This document shows positions 52,567-60,857 of a DNA stretch of 64,000 nt, in pieces. The notes beneath the pieces were generated by a model, which did not search any database, was not told the origin of the DNA, and saw only the letters and a program-made list of their open reading frames with translations. Position 1 is the first letter of the stretch. Each line of letters starts with the position of its first letter. This DNA is from Planctomycetota bacterium. GTDB taxonomy: Bacteria > Planctomycetota > Phycisphaerae > Sedimentisphaerales > Anaerobacaceae. The stretch lies in assembly GCA_022566315.1 (NCBI GenBank), contig JADFJC010000005.1:1-64000 (forward strand). The letters are read 5' to 3'. The position numbers were made by a program, and so were the translations under genes.

Positions 52567-53739
52567 TCAGATGAAATCCAGCAGCGACATAGACATAAGT
52601 CTTGCAGCCACTGCTAACGACATTTGATATAGAACCTCACGGCGAGAGAGGTCTATAACTATTTGGGCGATATCTGCTTCCTGCAGGCGCGTCGCTTCAT
52701 CTTCGGTATCGTACTTTAGACCTTTTAGACTATATTTGAGGCCATCTAAAAAGCCGATTTTAGACCCGATAGAGACTTGGGCTTGAACCAGAACTTTGCT
52801 TATCTCTTCTACTGAACTTGGTAAGTTGTTTAGCAGCTCTCGAACTTGAGCCTCGGAAAACCCTTTTTCATTTTCCAATACGTCCCGAATAATAATGAGT
52901 GTGTTGAATATATCATAAGTGCCGGGTACGCTTACCAAATCAACCCCTGTGCTGGTTATCCCTGTGGTGTCAACGTATAGGACTTCTCCGGTTAGCGAAT
53001 TCGTCACAGCTGTGTTGACACCTCCAGCAGCTATCCAAGTGGCCCCATCGTCGATAGAGAGTTCATAGCCACCACTGTCTCTTACTGTCAGCCACACCCC
53101 ACCGCGAACACTCGATGTCCCCGTACCGGTTTTGGCACCGGTATCACCAATAAAAATAGGGTCACTGCGGTCGTTGGAGCGAAAAATATTATCGCCTATG
53201 TAGAAGGCCGATGATTCCAAACCGGGAGCTACTTCTATATCTCTGCTCTCGAGACTACCCTGATAAGTTACTTTGGTGATTTTTCCGTTCGTACGTTCTA
53301 TCATATATGGCGCAGAGTCCGTATCGCTTCCACCAAAGAGGTATTGGTTCATGCGTTGAGTGTTAGCCAATGAGACTATCTGCTCTAATATATCGTCGAT
53401 TCCTTCTGCTGTCCTTTTTCTTGCTGCTTCGTCATAGATGCCACTGGTAATTTGAGTTAGACGTATTTGCATCTCCACAAGACCTGACGTTATATTATTG
53501 AGAATGGTGGAGGAAAACTCCAGGATGCTGGCGACTTCCGAGAGGTTGTTTATATAATTTCCCAGGGACTTTTCATTGCTATTGAGCCCTAAAACACGAT
53601 AGGCGGCAGCAGGGTCATCAGAGACTCGATTTATCCGTGAGCCTGTAGATATTTGTTCCTGTAGCTTAGCCATCGCATTCGTATGAAGATACAATGCAAA
53701 GCTGACGTTATTATAAATATTATTCAGTGATCCACTCAT
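52567..53739 (-). CDS. flgL: Hook-filament junction protein FlgL
   Basis: FlgL joins hook and filament together with FlgK. The 390-residue protein has flagellin-like terminal helices: N-terminal MAKLQEQISTGSRINRVSDD and PAAAYRVLGL, and C-terminal LQEADIAQIVIDLSRREVLY and MSLAVAARLMSMSLLDF. The middle (about 140-270) is beta-rich, with VRDSGGYELSIDDGATWIAA. It is the last gene of the hook operon and follows flgK by 212 bases of repeats. Confidence 0.94.
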   Translation of the reverse strand: MSGSLNNIYNNVSFALYLHTNAMAKLQEQISTGSRINRVSDDPAAAYRVLGLNSNEKSLGNYINNLSEVASILEFSSTILNNITSGLVEMQIRLTQITSGIYDEAARKRTAEGIDDILEQIVSLANTQRMNQYLFGGSDTDSAPYMIERTNGKITKVTYQGSLESRDIEVAPGLESSAFYIGDNIFRSNDRSDPIFIGDTGAKTGTGTSSVRGGVWLTVRDSGGYELSIDDGATWIAAGGVNTAVTNSLTGEVLYVDTTGITSTGVDLVSVPGTYDIFNTLIIIRDVLENEKGFSEAQVRELLNNLPSSVEEISKVLVQAQVSIGSKIGFLDGLKYSLKGLKYDTEDEATRLQEADIAQIVIDLSRREVLYQMSLAVAARLMSMSLLDFI

Positions 53740-53756
53740 TTTTCGTATCTTATATA

Positions 53757-53948
53757 GTAGTGACTAAAGTGAGCTAAAGATTCAGGCTATCAGCGTATCA
53801 GGCCCCTAAGGGGTGGGTATCAGGGTTATCAGAACATCAGGCTCGTTTTTCCACCGTAAGGTGTCCTGTGAACTGATACCCTAATATACTGGTAACCTGC
53901 ATCCTGATTTCCTGATATGCTGATATCCAAACTTTAGACGCTTTATGT
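53757..53948. repeat. Nested palindromic composite between flgK and flgL
   Basis: The outer arms GACTAAAGTGAGCTAAAG (53761-53778) and AAACTTTAGACGCTTTATG (near 53928-53946) belong to the AAAGTG family. Inside them TATCAGCGTATCAGG and ATCAGGGTTATCAGAACATC face CCTGATTTCCTGATATGCTG. The inner part contains CCCCTAAGGGG. The arms could fold into a large stem between two junction-protein genes. Confidence 0.85.
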
Positions 53949-53951
53949 TTT

Positions 53952-55910
53952 TCATAATAGTTCCATAAGAGTTGCCAACGATGATTGGATCGTGCTCAGA
54001 TATTTGGCCATTGCCTTGAACATCTGCTCGAATATCAACATTTTGGCAGCTTCATCGTTTATGTTCACACCGCTTATTTCGCCTTGTTGATTGCCCAGGT
54101 TTTGGACCATAGATTCGATATTGTCTTTGCGTGCCTGTTTAACAAAAAGCTGTTGACCGATGTTCGTAACCATCTGGCGATAAAACTCTCCGGGCGTCAT
54201 AGAGTTCAGACTGGTTACGGTCTGGTCCTTCAAGCCTGCCATCCGCGAAGCGTTGGTGTTGTCGGTCATATCCGCACCCAGGGCTGATGCTACACGGCCC
54301 GGAGTAGCAGCTATATCCGAGCGAACCGCTATATCCAAAGCGCTGCTGCCGGAAAAAAAGGTGTTGATTCCAATCGCTGCTAACACCCCCGAAGTATCGG
54401 TATCAGCAAAAGCGTCAACGTCGAAGGTCTCGCCTGCGTTTAAGTCGCCGGTGCTAAGAGATATTTTGATTCCATTGCCTATATCGAGCTTATCACCTGC
54501 TGCGTAGCCGGAACCGACATTGAGAGTGCTAACAAGCTCGGCTGCTCCATTTCTCACTTCAAGCTGCAAGGTGCCGTTGCCTACTGAGCCGGTACCTACC
54601 ACCGTAAACTGGAAGGTATCGTTTGCCGTGCCTGTATAAATACCCGACACAGATATACTTGGCGGTGAGCCGGTCAAGGTGCTGGCGGTGGGTTCCGGCA
54701 GCACGGCGGGAAGAAAATCAAATTTATAATTTGTGTCGGCCTGAATATGAAGCTTGGAAGAAACCACCGAAGCACTCAAACCGGTGATAGCCGTAATAGC
54801 AGTAGCTATGGTGGTTAACGAATCTGTTGATGCATTAATAGGAACAGCGGTTCGTGTTACTGTCCCAGTGCTGGTATTGGTAACTCTTATATATATTGTG
54901 CCGTCGCTTACAGGTGGGTCGAAATCGGCCAAGTCTTCGCTCGTCACAGGCCAGCCGGTCAGGTCGGTAAATGACCCGGTTGAACCGACTCCCTGGACAT
55001 GGTATTGATTTATCTGCTGTATCATTGCAGTTGCCAAATCGTCCAGGTCATCGTGAATATCAGAGACCAGTTCGTTTCTTAACGACAATAATCCGCCTAA
55101 TCGTCCGCCTTGTACGTTTATATTAAAATTGTTCGCGCCGGCGACTGAAATACCCAGTTTGCCCTCTTCTTTCAAACCAACCTCCAGGTCGATAGCGGTG
55201 GCACCTATTACAACAGAGGTTCCAGCTACATAGACATCTATCACACCATACTGTCGCGCCTGGGTCTCTATACCAACCAATTCGGACAGCTCTGTTATGC
55301 TCTGGTCTCTTTGGTCCCGTAAATTGTTGGCCTGGCCACCGCTTATTTCCTGCTTTTCTATATTGTCGTTCAGTTCAGCTATTCTGTTTGTCAGGATATT
55401 GATCTGTTCGATGGTGTTCTTAGCTTCCAGTTCAATTTGATTTTTCAAGGATGTCAGGAATTCTCCTAATGTTCTGAATTGACCGGCCATAGTCTTAGCG
55501 ATGGTTACAATCTGGTTTTGCCAGATGATTTCTGTCGGATGAGCGGAAAGGTCCTGCAATGCGTTGAAAAAATTGTCCATAGCTGTACTCAGACCGGTCC
55601 CCTCCAAAAATTCTCCAAATGCGTTTTCGACCGTCCGCAGCGTGGCAAATTCCTGTGAGACCTGCCCTAATAACGACTTTTGACGGAGAATCTCCTGCTC
55701 CAGAAGACCATCAATTAATCTGGTAATACCGGCGACCTCGACACCTCCTCCTAAGAGAATCGAACCGACTTGCCCCGAATAAGCAGGACGCAGTTCTATT
55801 CTCTGACGGTGGTAGCCGTCGGTAGCCGCGTTGGCAACATTATTGCCGATTATATCAAAGGCCTTCTGGGCTGCTTTAAGGCCGCTAATGCCTATGGAGA
55901 AACTATCCAT
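53952..55910 (-). CDS. flgK: Hook-filament junction protein FlgK (HAP1)
   Basis: FlgK is the first hook-associated protein, exported by the flagellar gate. The 652-residue protein has the N-terminal MDSFSIGISGLKAAQKAFDI and NNVANAATDGYHRQRIELRP. A long middle (about 290-500) is beta-rich with Thr and Ser, and the C-terminal helix reads EISGVNINDEAAKMLIFEQM. Length is typical or slightly above. It lies in the flgN-flgK-flgL order. Confidence 0.95.
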   Translation of the reverse strand: MDSFSIGISGLKAAQKAFDIIGNNVANAATDGYHRQRIELRPAYSGQVGSILLGGGVEVAGITRLIDGLLEQEILRQKSLLGQVSQEFATLRTVENAFGEFLEGTGLSTAMDNFFNALQDLSAHPTEIIWQNQIVTIAKTMAGQFRTLGEFLTSLKNQIELEAKNTIEQINILTNRIAELNDNIEKQEISGGQANNLRDQRDQSITELSELVGIETQARQYGVIDVYVAGTSVVIGATAIDLEVGLKEEGKLGISVAGANNFNINVQGGRLGGLLSLRNELVSDIHDDLDDLATAMIQQINQYHVQGVGSTGSFTDLTGWPVTSEDLADFDPPVSDGTIYIRVTNTSTGTVTRTAVPINASTDSLTTIATAITAITGLSASVVSSKLHIQADTNYKFDFLPAVLPEPTASTLTGSPPSISVSGIYTGTANDTFQFTVVGTGSVGNGTLQLEVRNGAAELVSTLNVGSGYAAGDKLDIGNGIKISLSTGDLNAGETFDVDAFADTDTSGVLAAIGINTFFSGSSALDIAVRSDIAATPGRVASALGADMTDNTNASRMAGLKDQTVTSLNSMTPGEFYRQMVTNIGQQLFVKQARKDNIESMVQNLGNQQGEISGVNINDEAAKMLIFEQMFKAMAKYLSTIQSSLATLMELL

Positions 55911-55973
55911 TTCTTAACTCTCTTTAGAACACACTTCTCACAGTTCTTATCCCGCACCTGTTGGGCATTAGCC

Positions 55974-56043
55974 CGTAGGGTGGGGCTTGCCCCACCGAAA
56001 TCTTGCCTCTTAGTTCCTTTCGGTGGGCTAAAGCTCACCCTAC
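55974..56043. repeat. GTAGGGTG-type palindromic element (copy 1)
   Basis: The outer arms GTAGGGTG (55974-55981) and CACCCTAC (56036-56043) pair, enclosing two hairpins, GGTGGGGC..GCCCCACC and CGGTGGGCT..AGCTCACC. The inverted stop codon of flgN (TAG on the minus strand) comes from the element. A sibling lies in flgH (58863-58918). Confidence 0.85.
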
Positions 56044-56585
56044 AACTGCAGGTTTACAAAAGCCATATCAGTTTGCTGTTTGGTTGCACCATTGGAGTTG
56101 TAGTAAACCGTCCCTGTCTTGCCGAGGTCGAAGATACTCTTCAAAAGCAGGTTATTGAATCTGGTGCATTCAGACAAAAGCAAGGTCGTGCTTAAATATT
56201 CTTTCTTAAGTTCTTTAATCAATGACATTAACTCTGCTTTCTTCTTGGTTACCTGAGCTTTTTTCCCTTTTGGCAGACTTGCGCCGGAAGGCGTCCCCAA
56301 GTGGACTTCCAGTGCCGACAAAGTCATTTGCTTTATGTTACAACCAAGAGCACTCGCCAATTCTTTTCGTATCGTTTGCCGTTTTGATTCATGGTTTCTG
56401 TAGCTGTCCGACTCGGTCTGGATAATCTTAAGTAGTGTGCCCAAACCGGCATCGTCACGCTTGATAACTAAGCTGCGCAATTTATTCAACTGCAACAAAC
56501 TTTCCTGTATATGTCGGCTGTCTTTATCGAGACAAGCTAACAGCTCATCAACTTTATCTTCTATTTCAGTTGCCGTAGATTTCAT
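56040..56585 (-). CDS. flgN: FlgN-family export chaperone
   Basis: FlgN is a cytoplasmic chaperone that delivers FlgK and FlgL. The 181-residue protein is mostly helical: EIEDKVDELLACLDKDSRHI, LNKLRSLVIKRDDAGLGTLL and AELMSLIKELKKEYLSTTLL. Its position just before flgK supports the call; family sequence conservation is weak. The last few residues and the stop come from the palindromic element at 55974-56043. Confidence 0.82.
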   Translation of the reverse strand: MKSTATEIEDKVDELLACLDKDSRHIQESLLQLNKLRSLVIKRDDAGLGTLLKIIQTESDSYRNHESKRQTIRKELASALGCNIKQMTLSALEVHLGTPSGASLPKGKKAQVTKKKAELMSLIKELKKEYLSTTLLLSECTRFNNLLLKSIFDLGKTGTVYYNSNGATKQQTDMAFVNLQL

Positions 56586-56598
56586 ACATGCCCATCTT

Positions 56599-56752
56599 TA
56601 GTCAGAAGTCAGAAAACGGAGGACGGAAGACATCTCTGTTATCTGTCTTCTGTTATCTGTCTTCTGTTTTCTGTCATCTGTCATCTGTTTTCTGTTATCT
56701 GTCCTCTGTTATCTGTCCTCTGTCATCTGTTTTCTGTCTTCTGTCTTCTGTA
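56599..56752. repeat. CTGTCTTCTGT array, partly coding
   Basis: A run of more than 15 CTGTTATCTGT, CTGTCTTCTGT and CTGTCATCTGT copies in the plus orientation lies between flgN and the flgJ-like gene. Its near end lies inside the flgJ frame, encoding the C-terminal VQKTEDRKQMTEDR and the stop. A short oppositely oriented GTCAGAAGTCAG sits at the flgN side. Confidence 0.9.
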
Positions 56753-57074
56753 CTGTGTTGACCTGCTCAGAATCGGATAAAAATTGATATATATCCTTCC
56801 ACAATCCAAGACCGCCGCTGTTTGCAATATCACGGGCAAGGTATAGCCAGAATATTCCATGAATCTGTTCGGAAGTCGCGTCTTTTTCAAGGCCCCAGTC
56901 CACAATACTATTTTTCATTTCGTCCAGCATCTTAGTTAGTAGAACTGATTCGAAATCCTTGGCTACTTGCGCCTTTTTCTTTTCCGAAATGCTGTTGGGT
57001 CTCGATTTGTCGAGTTGCTCTAACAGAGTCGGCGGTGAGATTGGTTCGGTTAATATCAATTTAACGCTGTCCAT
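56709..57074 (-). CDS. flgJ: FlgJ-type rod-binding protein (no muramidase domain)
   Basis: This 121-residue protein corresponds to the N-terminal rod-scaffolding domain of FlgJ: KKAQVAKDFESVLLTKMLDE and MKNSIVDWGLEKDATSEQIH, followed by FWLYLARDIANSGGLGLWKD. The peptidoglycan hydrolase half of proteobacterial FlgJ is absent, as in many lineages. The last 14 residues are coded by the repeat array at 56599-56752. It starts 10 bases after the flgI stop. Confidence 0.85.
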   Translation of the reverse strand: MDSVKLILTEPISPPTLLEQLDKSRPNSISEKKKAQVAKDFESVLLTKMLDEMKNSIVDWGLEKDATSEQIHGIFWLYLARDIANSGGLGLWKDIYQFLSDSEQVNTVQKTEDRKQMTEDR

Positions 57075-57084
57075 TAAATTACTC

Positions 57085-58227
57085 CTACATTATCACCAGC
57101 TTGGCTTGAAGGGCGCCGGCCTTTTTCAAAGCGTTAAATATCGCTATCAGGTCTGTTGGTGTTGCCCCTATGCCATTAAGACTTTTAGCTAACTCTGAGA
57201 CGGTAACCGACCGGGACATAGGAATCAGATGTCCTTCGTCCTCTTCGACTCCTATCAACGTTTCTTGGACAACTTTGGTTTGCCCGGCATCAGAGAAAGG
57301 CGCCGTTGGCTGTGAAACGATTGGCATTTCCTTGATTTTTATAACAAGGCTGCCCTGTGAAATCGCCACCGCTGATATGCCCACGTTTTCACCGACCACA
57401 ATAGTGCCCGTGCGCTCGTTGATAACCACCACCGCAGGAACATCAACCTTCACTTCGTGCTTTCTAATATCGACGATAAAGCCGGCTATATCTTCCTCAC
57501 TAATTTCGCTTGGAACTTTAACTGTAACTGTACCGGCGTCAACTGCTACTGCGCTGTTCGCGTAATCACGGTTAATGGCTTTGCTGATTTGCTCTGCGGT
57601 TGAAAAGTCACTGTTTCTAAGATTAAGCGTGATAAGTCTATAGCCTCCAATGTATTCGACGAATATAGCTATTTCTTCTTTTTCAACTACCGCACCGTCG
57701 GGAATTCGACCGACCGTCTGGTGGTTCTTTGTAATCGAAGCCTTATCGCCTGCTGCCGTCCAGCCGCCGATTGAAACTCCTCCATCCGCTATGGCGTAAA
57801 CCTGACCATCAAGACCTTTCAGTGGTGTCGGCATCAGCTTTCCGCCCTGAAGGCTTTTGGCATCTCCTATAGCTGAGACGTCAACATCGATTCGTGAGCC
57901 TTCACGGGCAAATGGACCCAATTCCGCTGTAACCCAAACCACCGCAATATTACCGCCGGTCAAATCGGTAGGATTGAGAACCAGTCCTGAATCCCTCAGC
58001 ATATTTGTAAGCATTTGTCGCGATAGCACACCGCTGTCGCCGGTGCCGGCCAGACCAATAACTAAGCCGACACCTGTAAGTGGGTTGCTGCGAAGCCCTT
58101 GAATATCAACAATGTCCTTTATTCGCTCACATTGCCCAACGCCGGGCATAAGTGCGCAGGCTATAAGTGCACAAGTCATAAGGACTATTACGCTCTTTTG
58201 CTTTTTTGCTCGTATTGTTGATTTCAT
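57085..58227 (-). CDS. flgI: Flagellar P-ring protein FlgI
   Basis: FlgI forms the ring in the periplasm around the rod. The 380-residue protein has a signal peptide (about 1-32; SVIVLMTCALIACALMPGVG) and the family core DIQGLRSNPLTGVGLVIGLA, GTGDSGVLSRQMLTNMLRDS, ITKNHQTVGRIPDGAVVEKE and VVINERTGTIVVGENVGIS. It ends with ATPTDLIAIFNALKKAGALQ. The signal-peptide codons contain ATAAGTGCACAAG-type repeats also found in flgA (59905-59962). Confidence 0.95.
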   Translation of the reverse strand: MKSTIRAKKQKSVIVLMTCALIACALMPGVGQCERIKDIVDIQGLRSNPLTGVGLVIGLAGTGDSGVLSRQMLTNMLRDSGLVLNPTDLTGGNIAVVWVTAELGPFAREGSRIDVDVSAIGDAKSLQGGKLMPTPLKGLDGQVYAIADGGVSIGGWTAAGDKASITKNHQTVGRIPDGAVVEKEEIAIFVEYIGGYRLITLNLRNSDFSTAEQISKAINRDYANSAVAVDAGTVTVKVPSEISEEDIAGFIVDIRKHEVKVDVPAVVVINERTGTIVVGENVGISAVAISQGSLVIKIKEMPIVSQPTAPFSDAGQTKVVQETLIGVEEDEGHLIPMSRSVTVSELAKSLNGIGATPTDLIAIFNALKKAGALQAKLVIM

Positions 58228-58269
58228 AAGCTATTACTCTCAAAAAATAAATCTGTGCAAACGGTACAA

Positions 58270-58935
58270 TCAAAACGGCCAAATAATGTCAAATATCGTG
58301 CCGAGCCAGCCCGGTTTTGTGTAGGGTGCCGAGACGCCTGAATTTTTAGTAACAATACGAAAATCCGCCACCTGTTCACTCTTGACCGTGTTATCAAATG
58401 CAATATCGCTTGGCCTGACGATACCGCTTACCTCAATGGTTTGTATATCTCCTGCGATATTACGGTTGCGAGTCCCCATAACCACAAGGTTGTGATTAGG
58501 CAGGATATCCATTACTACTACACTGACCTGGTCCACAAACTTGCGTTCGTCTTTGTAATCAGCCTTGCTTTTCAACTCATTACTCGATGTAGCAGTCATC
58601 GTGAAGCCAGGTATGCTGGGCAAGATGTGGTCGATTCCTAATTTCCCGTTAAATGTTGTTGACCGGTCGGTTTCTTTTTTCAAATCCCTTTTTGCTTTGT
58701 TATCGATCTTGCTGCTTTCATTGATCTTAATAGTCAGGATATCACCTATCTGGCGGGCCACATCGTCGGCGTATAATTCCTTCATATTCTTGTCTCTCTT
58801 GGCCCAGATAGAACCTGCTTGCAGCCAGGTAGCCGGCAAGAGCATAAGAACTATCAAGACAACCGTAGGGTGGGCTTTAGCCCACCGAGTCGTAGTTGGT
58901 GGGGCAAGCCCCACCCTGCTTTTTCTGTTATTCAT
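58270..58935 (-). CDS. flgH: Flagellar L-ring protein FlgH
   Basis: FlgH forms the outer-membrane bushing. The 221-residue protein has the signature DVARQIGDILTIKINESSKI and LVVMGTRNRNIAGDIQTIEV, ending SDIAFDNTVKSEQVADFRIV. The signal region is unusual: residues about 6-24 (SRVGLAPPTTTRWAKAHP) are coded by a palindromic element (58863-58918). A hydrophobic core VVLIVLMLLPATWLQA follows. No lipobox cysteine is present, so it is not a lipoprotein as in enterics; cleavage after LQA is likely. Confidence 0.93.
   Translation of the reverse strand: MNNRKSRVGLAPPTTTRWAKAHPTVVLIVLMLLPATWLQAGSIWAKRDKNMKELYADDVARQIGDILTIKINESSKIDNKAKRDLKKETDRSTTFNGKLGIDHILPSIPGFTMTATSSNELKSKADYKDERKFVDQVSVVVMDILPNHNLVVMGTRNRNIAGDIQTIEVSGIVRPSDIAFDNTVKSEQVADFRIVTKNSGVSAPYTKPGWLGTIFDIIWPF
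58863..58918 (-). repeat. GTAGGGTG-type palindromic element (copy 2), in the flgH signal peptide
   Basis: Hairpins GGTGGGCTTTAGCCCACC (58869-58886) and GGTGGGGCAAGCCCCACC (58898-58915) lie back to back with outer AGGGTGG / CCACCCT arms. The element is inside the flgH coding region and encodes the n-region of its signal peptide. Confidence 0.85.
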
Positions 58936-58947
58936 TTATTTCTCCTT

Positions 58948-59976
58948 CTAAAAAACAGGTTCCACGCTTCCGTCTTCCTTGATCTTGACTAAAATTATTC
59001 GTTGTGAGTCCACGTTCCGTACTTTTATATATTCACCGGCTCGGCCATCCTGCATAGCTTTTCCAAACACCGTAATCAGAAACCCAGGCCTGTCAATTCG
59101 AATAAGAACCTTTTGATTTCGCTTAGTAATGATTGGAGACATAACGGGACCCAAGATATTTGGACGAAGCACGGTGTTTGCCGGTATCTGACGTTTGGCA
59201 ATAAGGCCGTAAGGAGGCTTCCAGTCGGCAGGTTCCGGATTGTTCGATGCCCTCTTTTCTATCTTGACATTTTCAGGACTGATAATCGCACCTGTGGGAA
59301 TATTAACCTTTGTTACTGCTTGCCGGAAATTGTATTTCAACCTGAAAATTACCTCTCGCACCCCGATTTTTTTACCGCCTGAAAGTATGGTAATTTCAAC
59401 CCTCGCCTGGTTTCTTGCTCTGTTTTGGACTAATCGAGGAGAAAATCTTATATCTTTGCCCGTCCCGGTGATGATGAAATCTTTGGGCTTCCGTATTGGA
59501 TTGAATTCACAAACTGAAACGGCGGGAGGATTTTTTTCCAGAAAGGAACTTGCTAACTTAACTAATTCACTGCTCCGGATAATTTGCTCTTGCTTTCTTA
59601 CCGTTATTTTTTCTGCACCGGTGAATGTTACTTTCGATGCAGGGATGCCGTTGCAGACCAATCTGCTTAGAACCATTGCCCTGTCGATAACAATCTTCTG
59701 CCCCGGTACTGAAAGCCGCCCTAATGCGATTTCACTCGCCTTGGCTACAAGAGACTCTTGGCCTCGGATTATACTGACCCGGCCAAGGCTTAAGTTACTG
59801 TCTTTGATTGTAACTTCTCTCGGCAGGTAAACTTGGATGCCGGAATCCTTCTTCGTGTTGTCGGCTTTGATGTTCGCCGACCCCTGGCAGAAAATCGCAT
59901 AAATCATAAGTGTACAAGTTATAAGTGTTCTTATGCTCTTATGCCCTTGTGTTCTTGTGCTCTTTTTTTTACTCAT
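58948..59976 (-). CDS. flgA: Flagellar P-ring assembly chaperone FlgA
   Basis: FlgA helps FlgI build the P ring in the periplasm. The 342-residue protein has a signal-like N-terminus (LITCTLMIYAIFCQGSANIK) and, in the C-terminal half, the SAF-type domain with TKVNIPTGAIISPENVKIEK, YGLIAKRQIPANTVLRPNIL and IRIDRPGFLITVFGKAMQDG. It is longer than most FlgA (about 220-240), with an extra N-terminal half (about 45-200). The N-terminal codons contain ATAAGTG repeats. Confidence 0.88.
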   Translation of the reverse strand: MSKKKSTRTQGHKSIRTLITCTLMIYAIFCQGSANIKADNTKKDSGIQVYLPREVTIKDSNLSLGRVSIIRGQESLVAKASEIALGRLSVPGQKIVIDRAMVLSRLVCNGIPASKVTFTGAEKITVRKQEQIIRSSELVKLASSFLEKNPPAVSVCEFNPIRKPKDFIITGTGKDIRFSPRLVQNRARNQARVEITILSGGKKIGVREVIFRLKYNFRQAVTKVNIPTGAIISPENVKIEKRASNNPEPADWKPPYGLIAKRQIPANTVLRPNILGPVMSPIITKRNQKVLIRIDRPGFLITVFGKAMQDGRAGEYIKVRNVDSQRIILVKIKEDGSVEPVF

Positions 59977-59989
59977 AATCCTCTTTCAC

Positions 59990-60778
59990 TTAGAACCTTG
60001 CGATTTGATTTGCTTGTCTTAGCATTTCGTCTCCAGCTCTGATTGCACGGGAGTTCGTCTCGTATGCTCGTTGGGCGGTGATAAGGTTGATAAGTTCGGT
60101 TATCATCTGGACATTCGATTTTTCCAGAAATCCTGACTGGATAGTACCGAAACCACTATCCCCTGCTGTGCCGGTCGTAGCCGTGCCGCTTGCTAAAGTC
60201 TCTGCAAACAGATTACCGCCTTCACTGGAAAGACCCGATGGATTCGGAAAACGTGCCAGTTGAATAGTACCTACAACTGATTGTGTCCCCGCAGAGTCGG
60301 TAACATTAACGCCTCCGTCCTTGCCGATATCAATAGAAGTGGCGTCTATTGGAACGGTGATGGCCGGCTCTATCTTGTATCCGGTAACGGTAACTAATTC
60401 ACCGTTGGCATTTAGTTGCAGCGAGCCGTCGCGCGTGTATCTTATATCACCATTTGGCATACTTACCTGAAGAAAGCCTTCGCCTGAAATAGCTATATCG
60501 AGATTTCGGTTGGTATTCTCAAGCTCACCGCCGCTAAAAACTTTTATGGTAGCTGCAACTTGGACGCCGCTACCTATTTCCAGGCCTGTAGGAGTATTTG
60601 TGCCGGAAACCACTTCTGTGCCGGGTTCTCGTAGAACTATGTAAAGCAAATCCTGAAAAGCAACCTGGCTACGCTTGAAACCCGTGGTGTTGATGTTGGC
60701 AAGATTATTAGCAATCGTGTCCACCATTAACTGCTGGGCCGCCATACCCGTCGCTGAAGTGGAAAATGCTCTTAACAT
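59990..60778 (-). CDS. flgG: Flagellar distal rod protein FlgG
   Basis: FlgG forms the distal rod. The 262-residue protein (typical length) has the N-terminal MLRAFSTSATGMAAQQLMVD and NNLANINTTGFKRSQVAFQD, the middle RNLDIAISGEGFLQVSMPNG, and the C-terminal LEKSNVQMITELINLITAQR and AYETNSRAIRAGDEML. It lies between flgF and flgA. Confidence 0.96.
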   Translation of the reverse strand: MLRAFSTSATGMAAQQLMVDTIANNLANINTTGFKRSQVAFQDLLYIVLREPGTEVVSGTNTPTGLEIGSGVQVAATIKVFSGGELENTNRNLDIAISGEGFLQVSMPNGDIRYTRDGSLQLNANGELVTVTGYKIEPAITVPIDATSIDIGKDGGVNVTDSAGTQSVVGTIQLARFPNPSGLSSEGGNLFAETLASGTATTGTAGDSGFGTIQSGFLEKSNVQMITELINLITAQRAYETNSRAIRAGDEMLRQANQIARF

Positions 60779-60796
60779 AATATTGGTCTCCTTATC

Positions 60797-60857
60797 AAAT
60801 GTCAGATGTCAGTTTTCTGTATTCTGTCCTCTGTCTTCTGTCCTCTGTCTTCTGTAT
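60797..60857 (+). repeat. CTGTCCTCTGTCTTCTGT array between flgG and flgF
   Basis: A short inverted pair, ATGTCAGATGTCAG then CTGTATTCTGTCCTCTGT-type copies, fills most of the 78-base gap. It is the same family as 14635-14714 and 56599-56752. Its position is directly after the flgF stop. Confidence 0.85.
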
